A stretch of DNA of 14,640 bases from Rhizobium sp. Q54 (GTDB lineage: Bacteria; Pseudomonadota; Alphaproteobacteria; Rickettsiales; UBA1997), in the NCBI GenBank assembly GCA_945865855.1, contig CAMBES010000018.1, forward strand, positions 1 through 14,640. Direction: 5' to 3'. The notes below the pieces were generated by a model. It was not told the origin of the DNA. It searched no databases and saw only the letters and a list, made by a program, of their open reading frames with translations. This document shows positions 1-8,308 of this stretch, piece by piece; position 1 is the stretch's first letter; each line of letters begins with the position of its first letter. Position numbers and translations under genes: made by a program.

Positions 1-3000
1 AAGCGCGGACTCAGGAACAAAGCGATGCAAACCCAGGCGCGAGTTGTCTTCGAGCGTAGTCGAAAAAGACGAGTCTAAAACTTCTGTGGAATTAAAGCCT
101 AAGTTGGTTGAAGCATTAGATTTTATTGCAGTCGTAGAGATAAAATGAGTCGCGTTTGAAGATTCTAAATTGAATGACGAAAGATTTTCTGCGCTGCTAC
201 TTTGATTAATGGCGTTAATGAATCTGCTGAGATCTATGTTGATGATGCCAGTTTCGGCTAGAGTGTAGGTGTCGATTTTGTTGATGGTGGTGGTAGCGAA
301 TTGTTGCGATGCGGGATTTACTGAAGAGTTTTGTGCGACGTTATTTCCGTTGAGGAAGGATGAGGTTTTATTGGCGTTGTTTTGGGTAATTTTTAGAGAA
401 CCGCCGGATTTGATGAAGGCGGGATAGGATTCGGAGGTGTAGGCTGCTCCTTTTGGTTTGTAAGTAGTGATCCAAGCTGTATGTCCTTGGTCAACCCAAT
501 TATTGTGAACGTTCCGATAGGCTTCAAAAAAATTTGAGATATTGCTGAGATTGGCAGAGTTAATTTCGATATTTTTTACAGCAGAGATGTTCGCAGAATT
601 ATTGTTTAGATTACTGAGATCTAGATTGAGACTACCTCCAGAAATAATGCCAGAATCTGTCCCGACATTTCCACTGAATGAAGCGGTGTAACTGGTGCTG
701 TAGTGATTTCGATGACCATACCAACCAAGATACCAATTGTACAAAACATAACTTTGCACCTTCATCGCACTTCTCTGATTAGCGAGTGTCACCGCCTTGA
801 TGATGATGTCGCCATTGTAGGTCTCTAATCTTCCTGAGATATTCTGAATCAGATTAGTTTTATTCTGCTTCGCATCAGATGAGCTATTTTTTTGGATGGT
901 AAGGTTGCGATTAGCGTAGATGTCAGCTTGGTTATTTATGAGAGAATTGGTGACGTTAAACGTGGCATCATTCCCGCTCCAAATCAGCGCAGTTGAATTA
1001 TTGCTCAGATTGTTGGTGATGTTGGTCGTAATATTATTTGCAGCAGAGATTTCTCCGAAGTTATTTAGGTTATTTGAGTTAAAGGCGATGTTGTTTTCTG
1101 CGGTGAGAAATGAGCTTGAGTTGAAGTTATTAAATGCGCCAACTGTCGCATTAATTAAGAGATCGTTTCCGCTTTGGATTTTATTGTAATTATTAACATC
1201 GCTAATGTTGGAAGTAAGAGTGACGTCTTCATTAGCCTGAAGGGTTCCATAATTATTTATCGCCCCCTTGGCGATCAAATTAATGTAGGTTCCAGCGGTG
1301 AGTTTAATGTTGGAATTATTGCCGTTGCTGATTCCATTATTAATAGTTCCTGAAGCGGTATTTCCGCTAGCATTAAGCTTGATGTAATCAGACGCGGTGA
1401 CACTTCCTTGGTTAGTGATGTTGCTCGCGGTGATGTCGATGTTACTCGCGGTAACTTCTCCAGTAATCCTGTAATCGAGATTTCCCAGATTTAAAAGAAT
1501 CGCCGCAGTCGAGATGAAGCTGCCTGAGTCATTTGAGAGGGCAACGCTAGTATTGTTTAGCGCACTCAGACTCGTTGATTTCGCGGCGATAATTCCGGAA
1601 TTATTATTTAGACTGTCGGTTTTAAGAGTGATGTTGCCACCGGCTGAGACCAAGCCGGAAGTAATTAGCGAGGTTCCTGGTTTAGTGTTCTGATTAAAGA
1701 TGCTGGCTCCAGTAATCGCTAAATTTCCGCTCGCGATAATTAAGGAATTTGGCGAGTTGGTGAATGAGACGGAGTTGCTCGTGAAGTCTTTTCCGCTCTG
1801 CATGGTGGAAGAGTTAGTGATGCTGTTCTTAGCAACAATCTCTAGGTCATTACTCGCAGCAATATTTCCAGAATTTGTCAGATTGCTCAGACCTAAATTC
1901 AAATCGCCGCCCGATTTAATGTCGCTTGAATTTGTAAGATTCTCCGCAGTGATTTTAAGATTTTTACCGCTAAGAATTTGATTGGAATTGGTGATGTTTG
2001 AGCTGCTGCTAAGAGTAAGATCATTAGAAGAGTTGATGCTGCCAGAGTTAGTGAGCAAGTCGTTTAGAGTGAGAGTTAAATCATCCTCAGAAAAAATCTC
2101 ACCGCCGTTATTTGTTGTCGCAGAGAAGAGATTTAGTTTGGAATTTCCAAGAATATTTCCGGCATTTACGAGAGAATTATTGGCGGTGATTTGCGCATCT
2201 TCCGTTGCAAAAATTGTCGCATTTGATTGATTTATTATTGTATCGGCATTGATGTTTGCAGAGCCAAATGACTTGATTGCGCCAGAGTTGGTTAAATTTT
2301 TACTTGCTAAATATTGGCTTTGAGCGCTTTGGAAATTTCCAGAATTATTAACCGAGCTAACCGCAGAAATTGTTAGCTCATTCAGCGCCAAAATATCGCC
2401 GAAATTTGTGAGATTATTACTTGTGATACTAAGATTTTTTTGTGCACCTAATTCACCGTAATTTTGTAAATTACTGCCAATGGTCAGAGTAAGAGATTCT
2501 GCGAGAGAAGAGATTGTGGCATCTAAATTATTTACAAGATTACTCGCTGTGATTTGCAGCGTTCCGCCAGAAAGAATATTATTCGAGTTGGTGATTTCTG
2601 TGCTGGTGATTGTAAGGTTGGAAGTGGCAGAAATTTCACCGCTATTGGTTAGATTATCGCTTGTCAGTTGTTGATTTTTTGTGGAATAAATTACTCCAGA
2701 ATTATTGAAGAGATTCGCATTTATCTTTAAATCATTTGCTGAGTTTATCTCGCCAGAATTTTCTAAATCTCTTAAGAGCGTAAGGGTTAGAGATTCAGAC
2801 AAAGAGGCGATGGCGCCAGATGCAGAATTGTTGAGAGAGCTTCCAAAAATAATTAGATCAGAATCTGAAAGGATTTTATTCGAGTTGGTGATTGCTGAAG
2901 TGCCGGTAATTGCCAGATCAGCAAGCGCAGAAATTTCTCCGAAATTAATAAGTGAATCACTCAAATTAAGAGTGAGTTTTTTTGCGGAATAAATTGAAGA

Positions 3001-5568
3001 ATTCTCTGAGTTGCTGATGGAAGAAAGATTGAAGATGGAATTATTGCCAGATTGAATCTCGCCTGAATTTACTAGGTTATTGGCGGTTAGTTGCTGGTCG
3101 TTAGTCGTAAGAATTTTTCCAGAATTATTTAAGGAATTTACGATTGTTAGAGCGAGGTTGTTGGCGGAAATTTCTCCGGAATTTATCAAACTATTAGCGG
3201 TGAGCTTTTGGCTGTTGGCAGAAGAGATTAATCCAGAATTTGTGAGCAATCCCGCCAGAATGATTGCGTAATCTTCTGGAGAAAAAATTGTGCCGGAGTT
3301 GTTCAAATTTTGCCCTGAGATGCTAAGAGAATTTTCTCCGTAGATCTCGCCAGAATTTGTTAGAGAATCGGTGGTAAGGGATAGGTGTTTAGTGGTGAAG
3401 GAGCCAGAGTTGGCTAAGTTTGTGGTGGTTATTTGCTGATTATCAGTGGAATAGATTGTGCCAAAATTCATTAGCTCATCGCTAGATATTTTTATTTCTT
3501 TGTCGGAAGAAATAATTCCGACATTAGAGATGTTTGATTCTGTGTTAATTATGAGATTATTGGCAGAATAAAATGTGGCATCGACCTGATTCAAAAATTC
3601 TTCGCTAATTTCGAGGGTAGTATCACCAAAGATTTTGATTATTCCGGAATTGGTCAGACTGCTCAGGTTAAAGTTGGCATCACCTATCGATTGGATCGCG
3701 CCAGAATTTGTTAAGGCGTTAGATATTAAGTTTAAGGAATCGGAGGAAGAAATTAGACCAGAATTGTTCAGAACAGTGGTTAGTAATTGCTGGTTATTAG
3801 CGGAGTAGAGCTTGCCCGAGCTGGTTAATCCCCCATAGGCAATGACTCTTAAATCTTGATTCGAGTAAATATCTCCAGAATTGGCAAAGCTATCCGAAGC
3901 AGTAACAGAGAGTATTTGTAGGGCGCTGTTTGAAGTGATGTTTCCAGAATTAGTGAAGTCTTTAACTGTTAATCCGTCGACAAGATAATCAAAATAAATG
4001 TCTCCAGAGTTGTTGAAGTAATCAGTGTTTACGGCGAGAGATTTGTTCGATTTAATGGAGCCTGAATTAGTTAGAGATTGGCTTTTTGCAGACAGATCAA
4101 TCGCTGCATTTATCTCTCCCAAATTTTCTAAATCATTTGCAAGTGTAAGAGCTAAGGATTTTGTGAGTGATGAGATGATGCCAGATGAGTCATTGCTGAG
4201 GTTGGTTGCGGAAATATTTAGATCTTCGTTTGCGAGGATTTTATTTGAGTTAGTGATTGATGATGCACTGGTGATTGAAAGATTTTTAGCGGAGATTTCT
4301 GAGAAGTTGTTTAGGTTATTAGAGCTGAGTTGTAGGTTGTTTTCTGAGGAGATTAATCCAGAGTTGGTAAGCAATCCGGTTAAAGTAACCGCGTAATCTT
4401 CTGGAGAGAAAATTGTGCCAGAATTACTTAGGTTTGTGCTGGCGATGTTGAGATAATCTGCGCCGTAGATTAGGCTGGAGTTGTTTAGGCTGTTGGCGTT
4501 AAGGGATAAGTTGCTAGCGGTAAGGAAGCCGAGATTCTTTAGTTCATCAGAAGAAATTGTGAGAGTTGGAGAAGTAATTTTTGCAGAGGTGGAAAGGGAT
4601 TCGATCTTCTGCGTAGATTTAAGATCAACCTCAGTTCCTGCCGTGATGTTAGCGTAGTAAACATCACCATTTGCATCGATTTGAACTTTATTTCCAGCGA
4701 GTATTTCTGCGGCCATGTTAACTCCGAGGCCTTCTTTGGTGGCGATTAGGAAGATTCTTCCTGATTGAATTTTAGCGAAATTTGAAGCATCAATCGCGAA
4801 GAGTGGGGTGTTGCTTGCGATTGGGGTGGAGGATGGATTTTGGGTGATTAGCTTTGTGGCGTAGTCATATTTACCATCTCCAGTTTTAATGGTAAGATCA
4901 CCCGTTTCTGATCCGTAGATGATCGAGATTAACTTTATTCCTGAGGCGATGATGTCGGTTGCGTTTGTGGTTGTGGCGTCGAGGCCTAATCCAGAAATTG
5001 TAATGATTGGGATGTTTAGCTGAGTATTCGCATTTTCTGAGAGGTTGAATTCTAGATTTCCATTTGAGTCAAATTCGCTTTTACCGCCGATGATTCCAAG
5101 ACGAGAGACATTAATAAAGCCGCAGCCAGCGCAGCTTATTCCGTTCGGATTGGCGATGATGAGATCAGCTCTACCTCCGGCTATTTCCACGTAGCCAAGG
5201 AGCTGGGAGATATTATTAGAAGTTACTTCGTTCAAAATTATCGAAGCAGATCCAGAATTTAGATTGGGGTTGGCAGTAACTAAGCCACCAATTTGGGTTG
5301 AAACGACATCAGTTGCAGCGCCACTAAAATTGTTAAGTATCTGTCCAGAAGTGTTAACGTTATAATCATTAAATTTATTGTGTGAAAGGCCTGAGGAGTT
5401 AGGCGCAGCGATGTTTACTTGATCAATCCCGGAAGCAGTTTGAGTGACAAAAGTTGAGGTAGTTCCATCTGGAGTAATCGGCAAATCCGCGTAGGCGTAT
5501 CCGATCAAAAGAAACTGACTAGAAAGCAAGGTAATGATAGCGATGAATGAGGCAATGCGGTGAGGCAT
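1..5568 (-). CDS. TpsA-type filamentous haemagglutinin-like exoprotein, 5' part (C-terminus off window)
   Basis: The frame is open from the ATG at 5568 to the window edge: 1856 codons with no stop seen. Residues 1-27 form a signal peptide ending in AYA. A haemagglutination-activity (TPS) domain follows, with the family hallmarks NPNL (100-103), NPNGI (140-144) and CAGC (146-149). These direct secretion through a TpsB/FhaC-type outer-membrane pore. From about residue 280 to 1600 the protein is a series of roughly 20-residue Asn/Ser/Leu/Ile-rich rungs with the recurring core NSGxI, as expected of an FHA-type right-handed beta-helix. I noticed no Cys outside CAGC. Residues 1602-1720 carry two aromatic-rich segments unlike the rungs. 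It is probably an adhesin or, if a toxin tip lies off window, a CdiA-like contact-dependent inhibitor; the visible part cannot separate these. No Shine-Dalgarno precedes the ATG. No tpsB is visible. The family call is firm; the function is inferred. Confidence 0.93.
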   Translation of the reverse strand, partial: MPHRIASFIAIITLLSSQFLLIGYAYADLPITPDGTTSTFVTQTASGIDQVNIAAPNSSGLSHNKFNDYNVNTSGQILNNFSGAATDVVSTQIGGLVTANPNLNSGSASIILNEVTSNNISQLLGYVEIAGGRADLIIANPNGISCAGCGFINVSRLGIIGGKSEFDSNGNLEFNLSENANTQLNIPIITISGLGLDATTTNATDIIASGIKLISIIYGSETGDLTIKTGDGKYDYATKLITQNPSSTPIASNTPLFAIDASNFAKIQSGRIFLIATKEGLGVNMAAEILAGNKVQIDANGDVYYANITAGTEVDLKSTQKIESLSTSAKITSPTLTISSDELKNLGFLTASNLSLNANSLNNSSLIYGADYLNIASTNLSNSGTIFSPEDYAVTLTGLLTNSGLISSENNLQLSSNNLNNFSEISAKNLSITSASSITNSNKILANEDLNISATNLSNDSSGIISSLTKSLALTLANDLENLGEINAAIDLSAKSQSLTNSGSIKSNKSLAVNTDYFNNSGDIYFDYLVDGLTVKDFTNSGNITSNSALQILSVTASDSFANSGDIYSNQDLRVIAYGGLTSSGKLYSANNQQLLTTVLNNSGLISSSDSLNLISNALTNSGAIQSIGDANFNLSSLTNSGIIKIFGDTTLEISEEFLNQVDATFYSANNLIINTESNISNVGIISSDKEIKISSDELMNFGTIYSTDNQQITTTNLANSGSFTTKHLSLTTDSLTNSGEIYGENSLSISGQNLNNSGTIFSPEDYAIILAGLLTNSGLISSANSQKLTANSLINSGEISANNLALTIVNSLNNSGKILTTNDQQLTANNLVNSGEIQSGNNSIFNLSSISNSENSSIYSAKKLTLNLSDSLINFGEISALADLAITGTSAITNSNKILSDSDLIIFGSSLNNSASGAIASLSESLTLTLLRDLENSGEINSANDLKINANLFNNSGVIYSTKNQQLTSDNLTNSGEISATSNLTITSTEITNSNNILSGGTLQITASNLVNNLDATISSLAESLTLTIGSNLQNYGELGAQKNLSITSNNLTNFGDILALNELTISAVSSVNNSGNFQSAQSQYLASKNLTNSGAIKSFGSANINADTIINQSNATIFATEDAQITANNSLVNAGNILGNSKLNLFSATTNNGGEIFSEDDLTLTLNDLLTNSGSINSSNDLTLSSSSNITNSNQILSGKNLKITAENLTNSSDIKSGGDLNLGLSNLTNSGNIAASNDLEIVAKNSITNSSTMQSGKDFTSNSVSFTNSPNSLIIASGNLAITGASIFNQNTKPGTSLITSGLVSAGGNITLKTDSLNNNSGIIAAKSTSLSALNNTSVALSNDSGSFISTAAILLNLGNLDYRITGEVTASNIDITASNITNQGSVTASDYIKLNASGNTASGTINNGISNGNNSNIKLTAGTYINLIAKGAINNYGTLQANEDVTLTSNISDVNNYNKIQSGNDLLINATVGAFNNFNSSSFLTAENNIAFNSNNLNNFGEISAANNITTNITNNLSNNSTALIWSGNDATFNVTNSLINNQADIYANRNLTIQKNSSSDAKQNKTNLIQNISGRLETYNGDIIIKAVTLANQRSAMKVQSYVLYNWYLGWYGHRNHYSTSYTASFSGNVGTDSGIISGGSLNLDLSNLNNNSANISAVKNIEINSANLSNISNFFEAYRNVHNNWVDQGHTAWITTYKPKGAAYTSESYPAFIKSGGSLKITQNNANKTSSFLNGNNVAQNSSVNPASQQFATTTINKIDTYTLAETGIINIDLSRFINAINQSSSAENLSSFNLESSNATHFISTTAIKSNASTNLGFNSTEVLDSSFSTTLEDNSRLGLHRFVPESAL
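2440..4440 (-). repeat. Segmental duplications inside the tpsA beta-helix
   Basis: Within the adhesin, blocks larger than one rung recur at DNA level. A block encoding a TNSN(K/N)IL core followed by an (I/A)SSL-ESLTLTL-like stretch occurs near 4110-4320, 2750-2950 and 2440-2650. The shared ATTTTATT-GAGTT anchor lies 1365 nt apart between the first two copies, and a similar anchor lies 297 nt apart between the last two. A second block, encoding IFSPEDYA-I/V-x-L-x-GLLTNSGLISS, occurs near 4360-4430 and 3240-3310, 1125 nt apart. All offsets are multiples of three, so the frame is kept. The two offsets differ by 240 nt (80 residues, about four rungs), so one copy has gained or lost rungs since duplication. 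Confidence 0.75.
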
Positions 5569-5880
5569 CTGGTGTTGGGTTTATTTTGTGACTAGCGAAG
5601 AGGTGAACTAGGAAAAAAGTTTAAGTTAAAAAAAGTTGCAAGAAGAAATTTTAACTACTCTCGAAAAGAATGTAGTTCAAGCAAAGTAGAAACCGGCAAA
5701 GATGAAGCATCTTGTGCGTCGACAAATCCAATCGAGAGGAACTGACTAAAAAGAAAAAAAACTAAAGTGAGGTAGAAGGAAATGCGGCGAAGCATCTGAG
5801 GAAGTGGGTTTATTTTGTTGGTGGAAAAGTGAGGCGGAGAAGAAACTAAAAGTTAGGAAAAGTTGTAAGAGAGAATTTGT
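5569..5880 (-). repeat. Diverged tandem duplication of the tpsA leader and signal-peptide region
   Basis: The leader upstream of tpsA (5569-5660) resembles the leader upstream of the 46-codon ORF (5796-5880). The 14-mer TGGGTTTATTTTGT is identical at 5576-5589 and 5805-5818, 8 and 10 nt from the respective start codons. Farther upstream both have an AAAAGTTG-AAGA-type stretch followed by AATTT. The offset is about 229 nt and extends into the signal-peptide codons. Neither leader has a recognisable Shine-Dalgarno. I could not identify a convincing promoter. Confidence 0.7.
5655..5795 (-). pseudogene. Relic 5' end of a second tpsA (signal peptide only, 46 codons)
   Basis: This short ORF opens with a signal peptide that aligns without gaps to that of the downstream adhesin. 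I count 11 of 27 positions identical, including R4-I5, the SQFL block at 17-20 and IG at 22-23, and it ends in DAQDA. After about 19 further residues with no clear similarity to a TPS domain it stops at TAG (5655-5657), where similarity to the next leader begins. The shared leader shows common descent. I read it as the stump of a deleted paralogue or of a local duplication. A functional 46-residue secreted peptide cannot be excluded. Confidence 0.6.
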
Positions 5881-6131
5881 AAGAGTTTAGATTGAAGACG
5901 TTGAGACTTTACTGGATCCCCGCTTTCGCGGGGATGACGGGACGAGTATGTGCAACGCCACCCGCGCGTGCCAGTCTGGGGATGATGGGGTGAGTAAGTG
6001 CAAGGCCACCCGCGCGCGCCCATGCTGGTAATGACGGGACAAGTAGGTGCAACGCCACCCGCGTGCCAGTCTGGGGATGACGGGGTGAGTAAGTGCAACG
6101 TCATCCCCGCGCAGGCGGGGATCCAGGAAAT
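5796..6131. other. Gene-free stretch between uvrD and the tpsA locus
   Basis: This 336-base stretch holds the leader of the relic ORF (5796-5880), about 30 bases without recognisable features, and the composite repeat at 5912-6126. Short open frames on both strands here (encoding RHPRAGGDPG- or RHPRESGDPV-type peptides) are translations of the repeat and not genes. They are a frequent artefact of this palindrome class. Confidence 0.7.
5912..6126. repeat. Composite repeat: inverted 28-bp hairpin ends around three tandem units
   Basis: The ends 5912-5939 and 6099-6126 are perfect inverted copies of each other except for a four-base loop. Each folds into its own hairpin: ATCCCCGC/GCGGGGAT with loop TTTC at 5916-5935, and the same stem with loop GCAG at 6103-6122. 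Between them are three tandem units starting with GTGCAA at 5950, 5998 and 6047, with a fourth partial start at 6093 that runs into the right hairpin. Unit spacings are 48, 49 and 46 bases. The units look like diverged versions of the same GC-rich palindrome family. The stretch is far richer in GC than its surroundings. It begins 5 bases beyond the uvrD stop and may end that transcript, although there is no T-tract. Confidence 0.85.
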
Positions 6132-8279
6132 CTATGCAGCGATCACAAAATCTTTCATCACCGTCTTTGTTCCGGTTTTTTCGAAAAAGATTTCGAGCTT
6201 AGGGCCGTCTGCGCCGATTACTTTTCCATAGCCAAATTTTTGGTGAAAAACTCGCTTGCCGATGGTTTCGTCTTTTTTTGTAGTAGCCCCTCCCCCCGAG
6301 TTCATCCTTGGCTGCGAAGCGGTCGAGGATCTCATAAAATTACCTCGAGACGACTGCTGATTGAATGATGTCGGGCGATGATTCTGTTGGTTGAAAGATG
6401 AGAAATGAATCTCCTCTGCCTCAACTTCATCCTGCGGCAATTCCCTCAGGAAGCGAGACGGCATCTGCATTTGCACGTCGCCGAAGATGTAGCGACTTTT
6501 TGCGTGCGACAAAATTAATTCCTTTTTTGCGCGCGTGATTGCGACATACATCAAGCGCCTTTCTTCTTCTAAGCCATTACGCTCTTCAATTGATTTTCCA
6601 CTTGGAAATAATCCGTCTTCAAGACCAGGAACGAAGACTAAATCAAATTCTAAACCTTTGGCAGCATGCACTGTCATTACACTGACGGCGTCTTGAAGAT
6701 TTTTATCGTCACGTGCTTCGATGAGAGAAGCATATTCTAAAAACTCAACCATCGTCGAAAAATCGCCGAGACTACTGATAAATTCTTCAATATTTTCCAC
6801 GCGCCCTTGCGACTCGAGAGTGTTTTCTAATTTCCACATCGAGAGATAACCAGAGGCGGTGAGAACATATTTAGCAACCTCAGAGAGGCTTTCTGTGCCA
6901 ATTTTTCTTTGCGTATTTTCAATGATTTCGATCAGGCTTTTTATGCCATTGCGCGCTTTTCCTTTGAGCGCTTCAGATTTTTTAATCGCCAAAAAAAGTG
7001 AAATTCCTTCTTGCTTAGATTGTTCACGAAGACTTGCGATTGCTGAATCGCCAACACCTCGCTTCGGAATATTAATAATTCTTGCGAGTGCCAAATCATC
7101 GTCAGGATTTGCACAAATTCTTAAGTAAGCGATGGCGTCGCGCACTTCCATCCGCTCATAAAATTTCATGCCACCAATAACTTTGTAAGGAATTGAATTG
7201 TGAATAAATGATTCTTCAAAAGGACGAGTTTGATAGCCTGCACGCACAAGAACCGCGGTTTCAGAAAGTTTGTATTTATTCGCCCGAACTGCCTGTGAAA
7301 CCGCAGACGCCTCCATGCGGTCATCGGGAAATGTTAATAATTTGATCTTTTCGCCCTGCCCTTTGTCGGTCCAAAGGGTTTTGCCGTGACGTTCTTTATT
7401 GTTAGAAATTACTGAATCTGCTGCCTTCAAAATATTTGAGGTTGAGCGATAATTTTGTTCGAGGCGAATCACTTTCGCATTCGTAAAATCTTTTTCGAAA
7501 CGAAGGATGTTAGCGATGTTCGCACCGCGCCAGCCGTAGATCGATTGATCATCATCGCCGACACAACAAATATTATTTTGCGCGTTGGTGAGGTTTAGAA
7601 GCCACTGATATTGCGAGTTGTTGGTGTCTTGATATTCGTCGACGAGAATGTAGCGGAATTTATCTTTGTAGTAAGCAACCACGTCCGGCGCGGCGCGGAA
7701 GATTTCAAGATTGTGCGAAAGTAGATCACCAAAATCCGTCGCATTCATCGCTTTGAGGCGAGATTGATACATCGAATAAACTTCTTTAAGTTTTGGCAAA
7801 CCAACTTCAAAGCCAGCAGATTCAAGAGTTGATGGGCTCACCGCTTTATCCTTCAAACGCGAAATACGATTCAAATAAACCTTCGGCGCGAATTGTTTAA
7901 TGTCGATATTGAAGTCGCCGAGAATGGTTTTGAGCAGGCGGGTTTGATCGTCATCGTCAATGATGGTGAAGTCTTGACGCAATCCAACGATCTCGGGATG
8001 ACGACGCAAAATACGCGCCGCAACCCCGTGAAAAGTTCCCATCCAGAGATTATTCGCTTGCTCACCGATCACTTCACTAATTCGTTTCTTCATTTCCGCT
8101 GCGGCCTTATTAGTGAAGGTTACGGCAAGAATTTGATAAGGCGAAGCAAGTCCAGAATTTACGATGTTGATAACGCGAGAAGTCAAAACTTTTGTTTTAC
8201 CAGTTCCAGCTCCAGCAAGGACTAGTAAAGGTCCATCGGTTGTATTAACAGCTTCGAGTTGCGGAGAGTTGAGAGTCAT
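6132..8279 (-). CDS. uvrD: DNA helicase UvrD/PcrA (superfamily 1A)
   Basis: ATP-dependent 3'-5' DNA helicase for nucleotide-excision and mismatch repair and for removal of recombination intermediates. The 715-residue form starts MTLNSPQLEAV, which matches the usual LNxxQ N-terminus of UvrD/PcrA. Motifs run in order: Walker A AGAGTGKT (22-29), motif Ia TFTNKAAAEM, Walker B VDEYQDTN (213-220), motif III GDDDQSIYGWRGA (241-253), motif IV EQNYRST (274-280), motif V TVHAAKGLEFD and motif VI MYVAITRAKK. The C-terminus (GKRVFHQKFGYGKVIGADG onward) is the Tudor-like domain of UvrD/PcrA. No Shine-Dalgarno is visible. The same frame stays open upstream to ATGs at 8315 and 8447, but that extension is encoded by the hairpin repeat, so I prefer 8279. 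All catalytic motifs are intact. Confidence 0.95.
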   Translation of the reverse strand: MTLNSPQLEAVNTTDGPLLVLAGAGTGKTKVLTSRVINIVNSGLASPYQILAVTFTNKAAAEMKKRISEVIGEQANNLWMGTFHGVAARILRRHPEIVGLRQDFTIIDDDDQTRLLKTILGDFNIDIKQFAPKVYLNRISRLKDKAVSPSTLESAGFEVGLPKLKEVYSMYQSRLKAMNATDFGDLLSHNLEIFRAAPDVVAYYKDKFRYILVDEYQDTNNSQYQWLLNLTNAQNNICCVGDDDQSIYGWRGANIANILRFEKDFTNAKVIRLEQNYRSTSNILKAADSVISNNKERHGKTLWTDKGQGEKIKLLTFPDDRMEASAVSQAVRANKYKLSETAVLVRAGYQTRPFEESFIHNSIPYKVIGGMKFYERMEVRDAIAYLRICANPDDDLALARIINIPKRGVGDSAIASLREQSKQEGISLFLAIKKSEALKGKARNGIKSLIEIIENTQRKIGTESLSEVAKYVLTASGYLSMWKLENTLESQGRVENIEEFISSLGDFSTMVEFLEYASLIEARDDKNLQDAVSVMTVHAAKGLEFDLVFVPGLEDGLFPSGKSIEERNGLEEERRLMYVAITRAKKELILSHAKSRYIFGDVQMQMPSRFLRELPQDEVEAEEIHFSSFNQQNHRPTSFNQQSSRGNFMRSSTASQPRMNSGGGATTKKDETIGKRVFHQKFGYGKVIGADGPKLEIFFEKTGTKTVMKDFVIAA

Positions 8280-8308
8280 TGATTTTATAATTTTTCTGTC
8301 AGTCGAAT

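Noticed and set aside
920..4396. Plus-strand open frames of 63-123 codons across the adhesin
   Set aside because: They are antisense shadows of the long minus-strand tpsA frame and their peptides mirror its repeats.
5912..6126. CRISPR array
   Set aside because: Only three units of 46-49 bp that are similar over their whole length, without unique spacers, and no cas genes nearby.
5853..6368. Short ORFs encoding RHPRAGGDPG-like peptides on both strands
   Set aside because: They are translations of the GC-rich repeat and of the antisense of uvrD, with no independent coding evidence.
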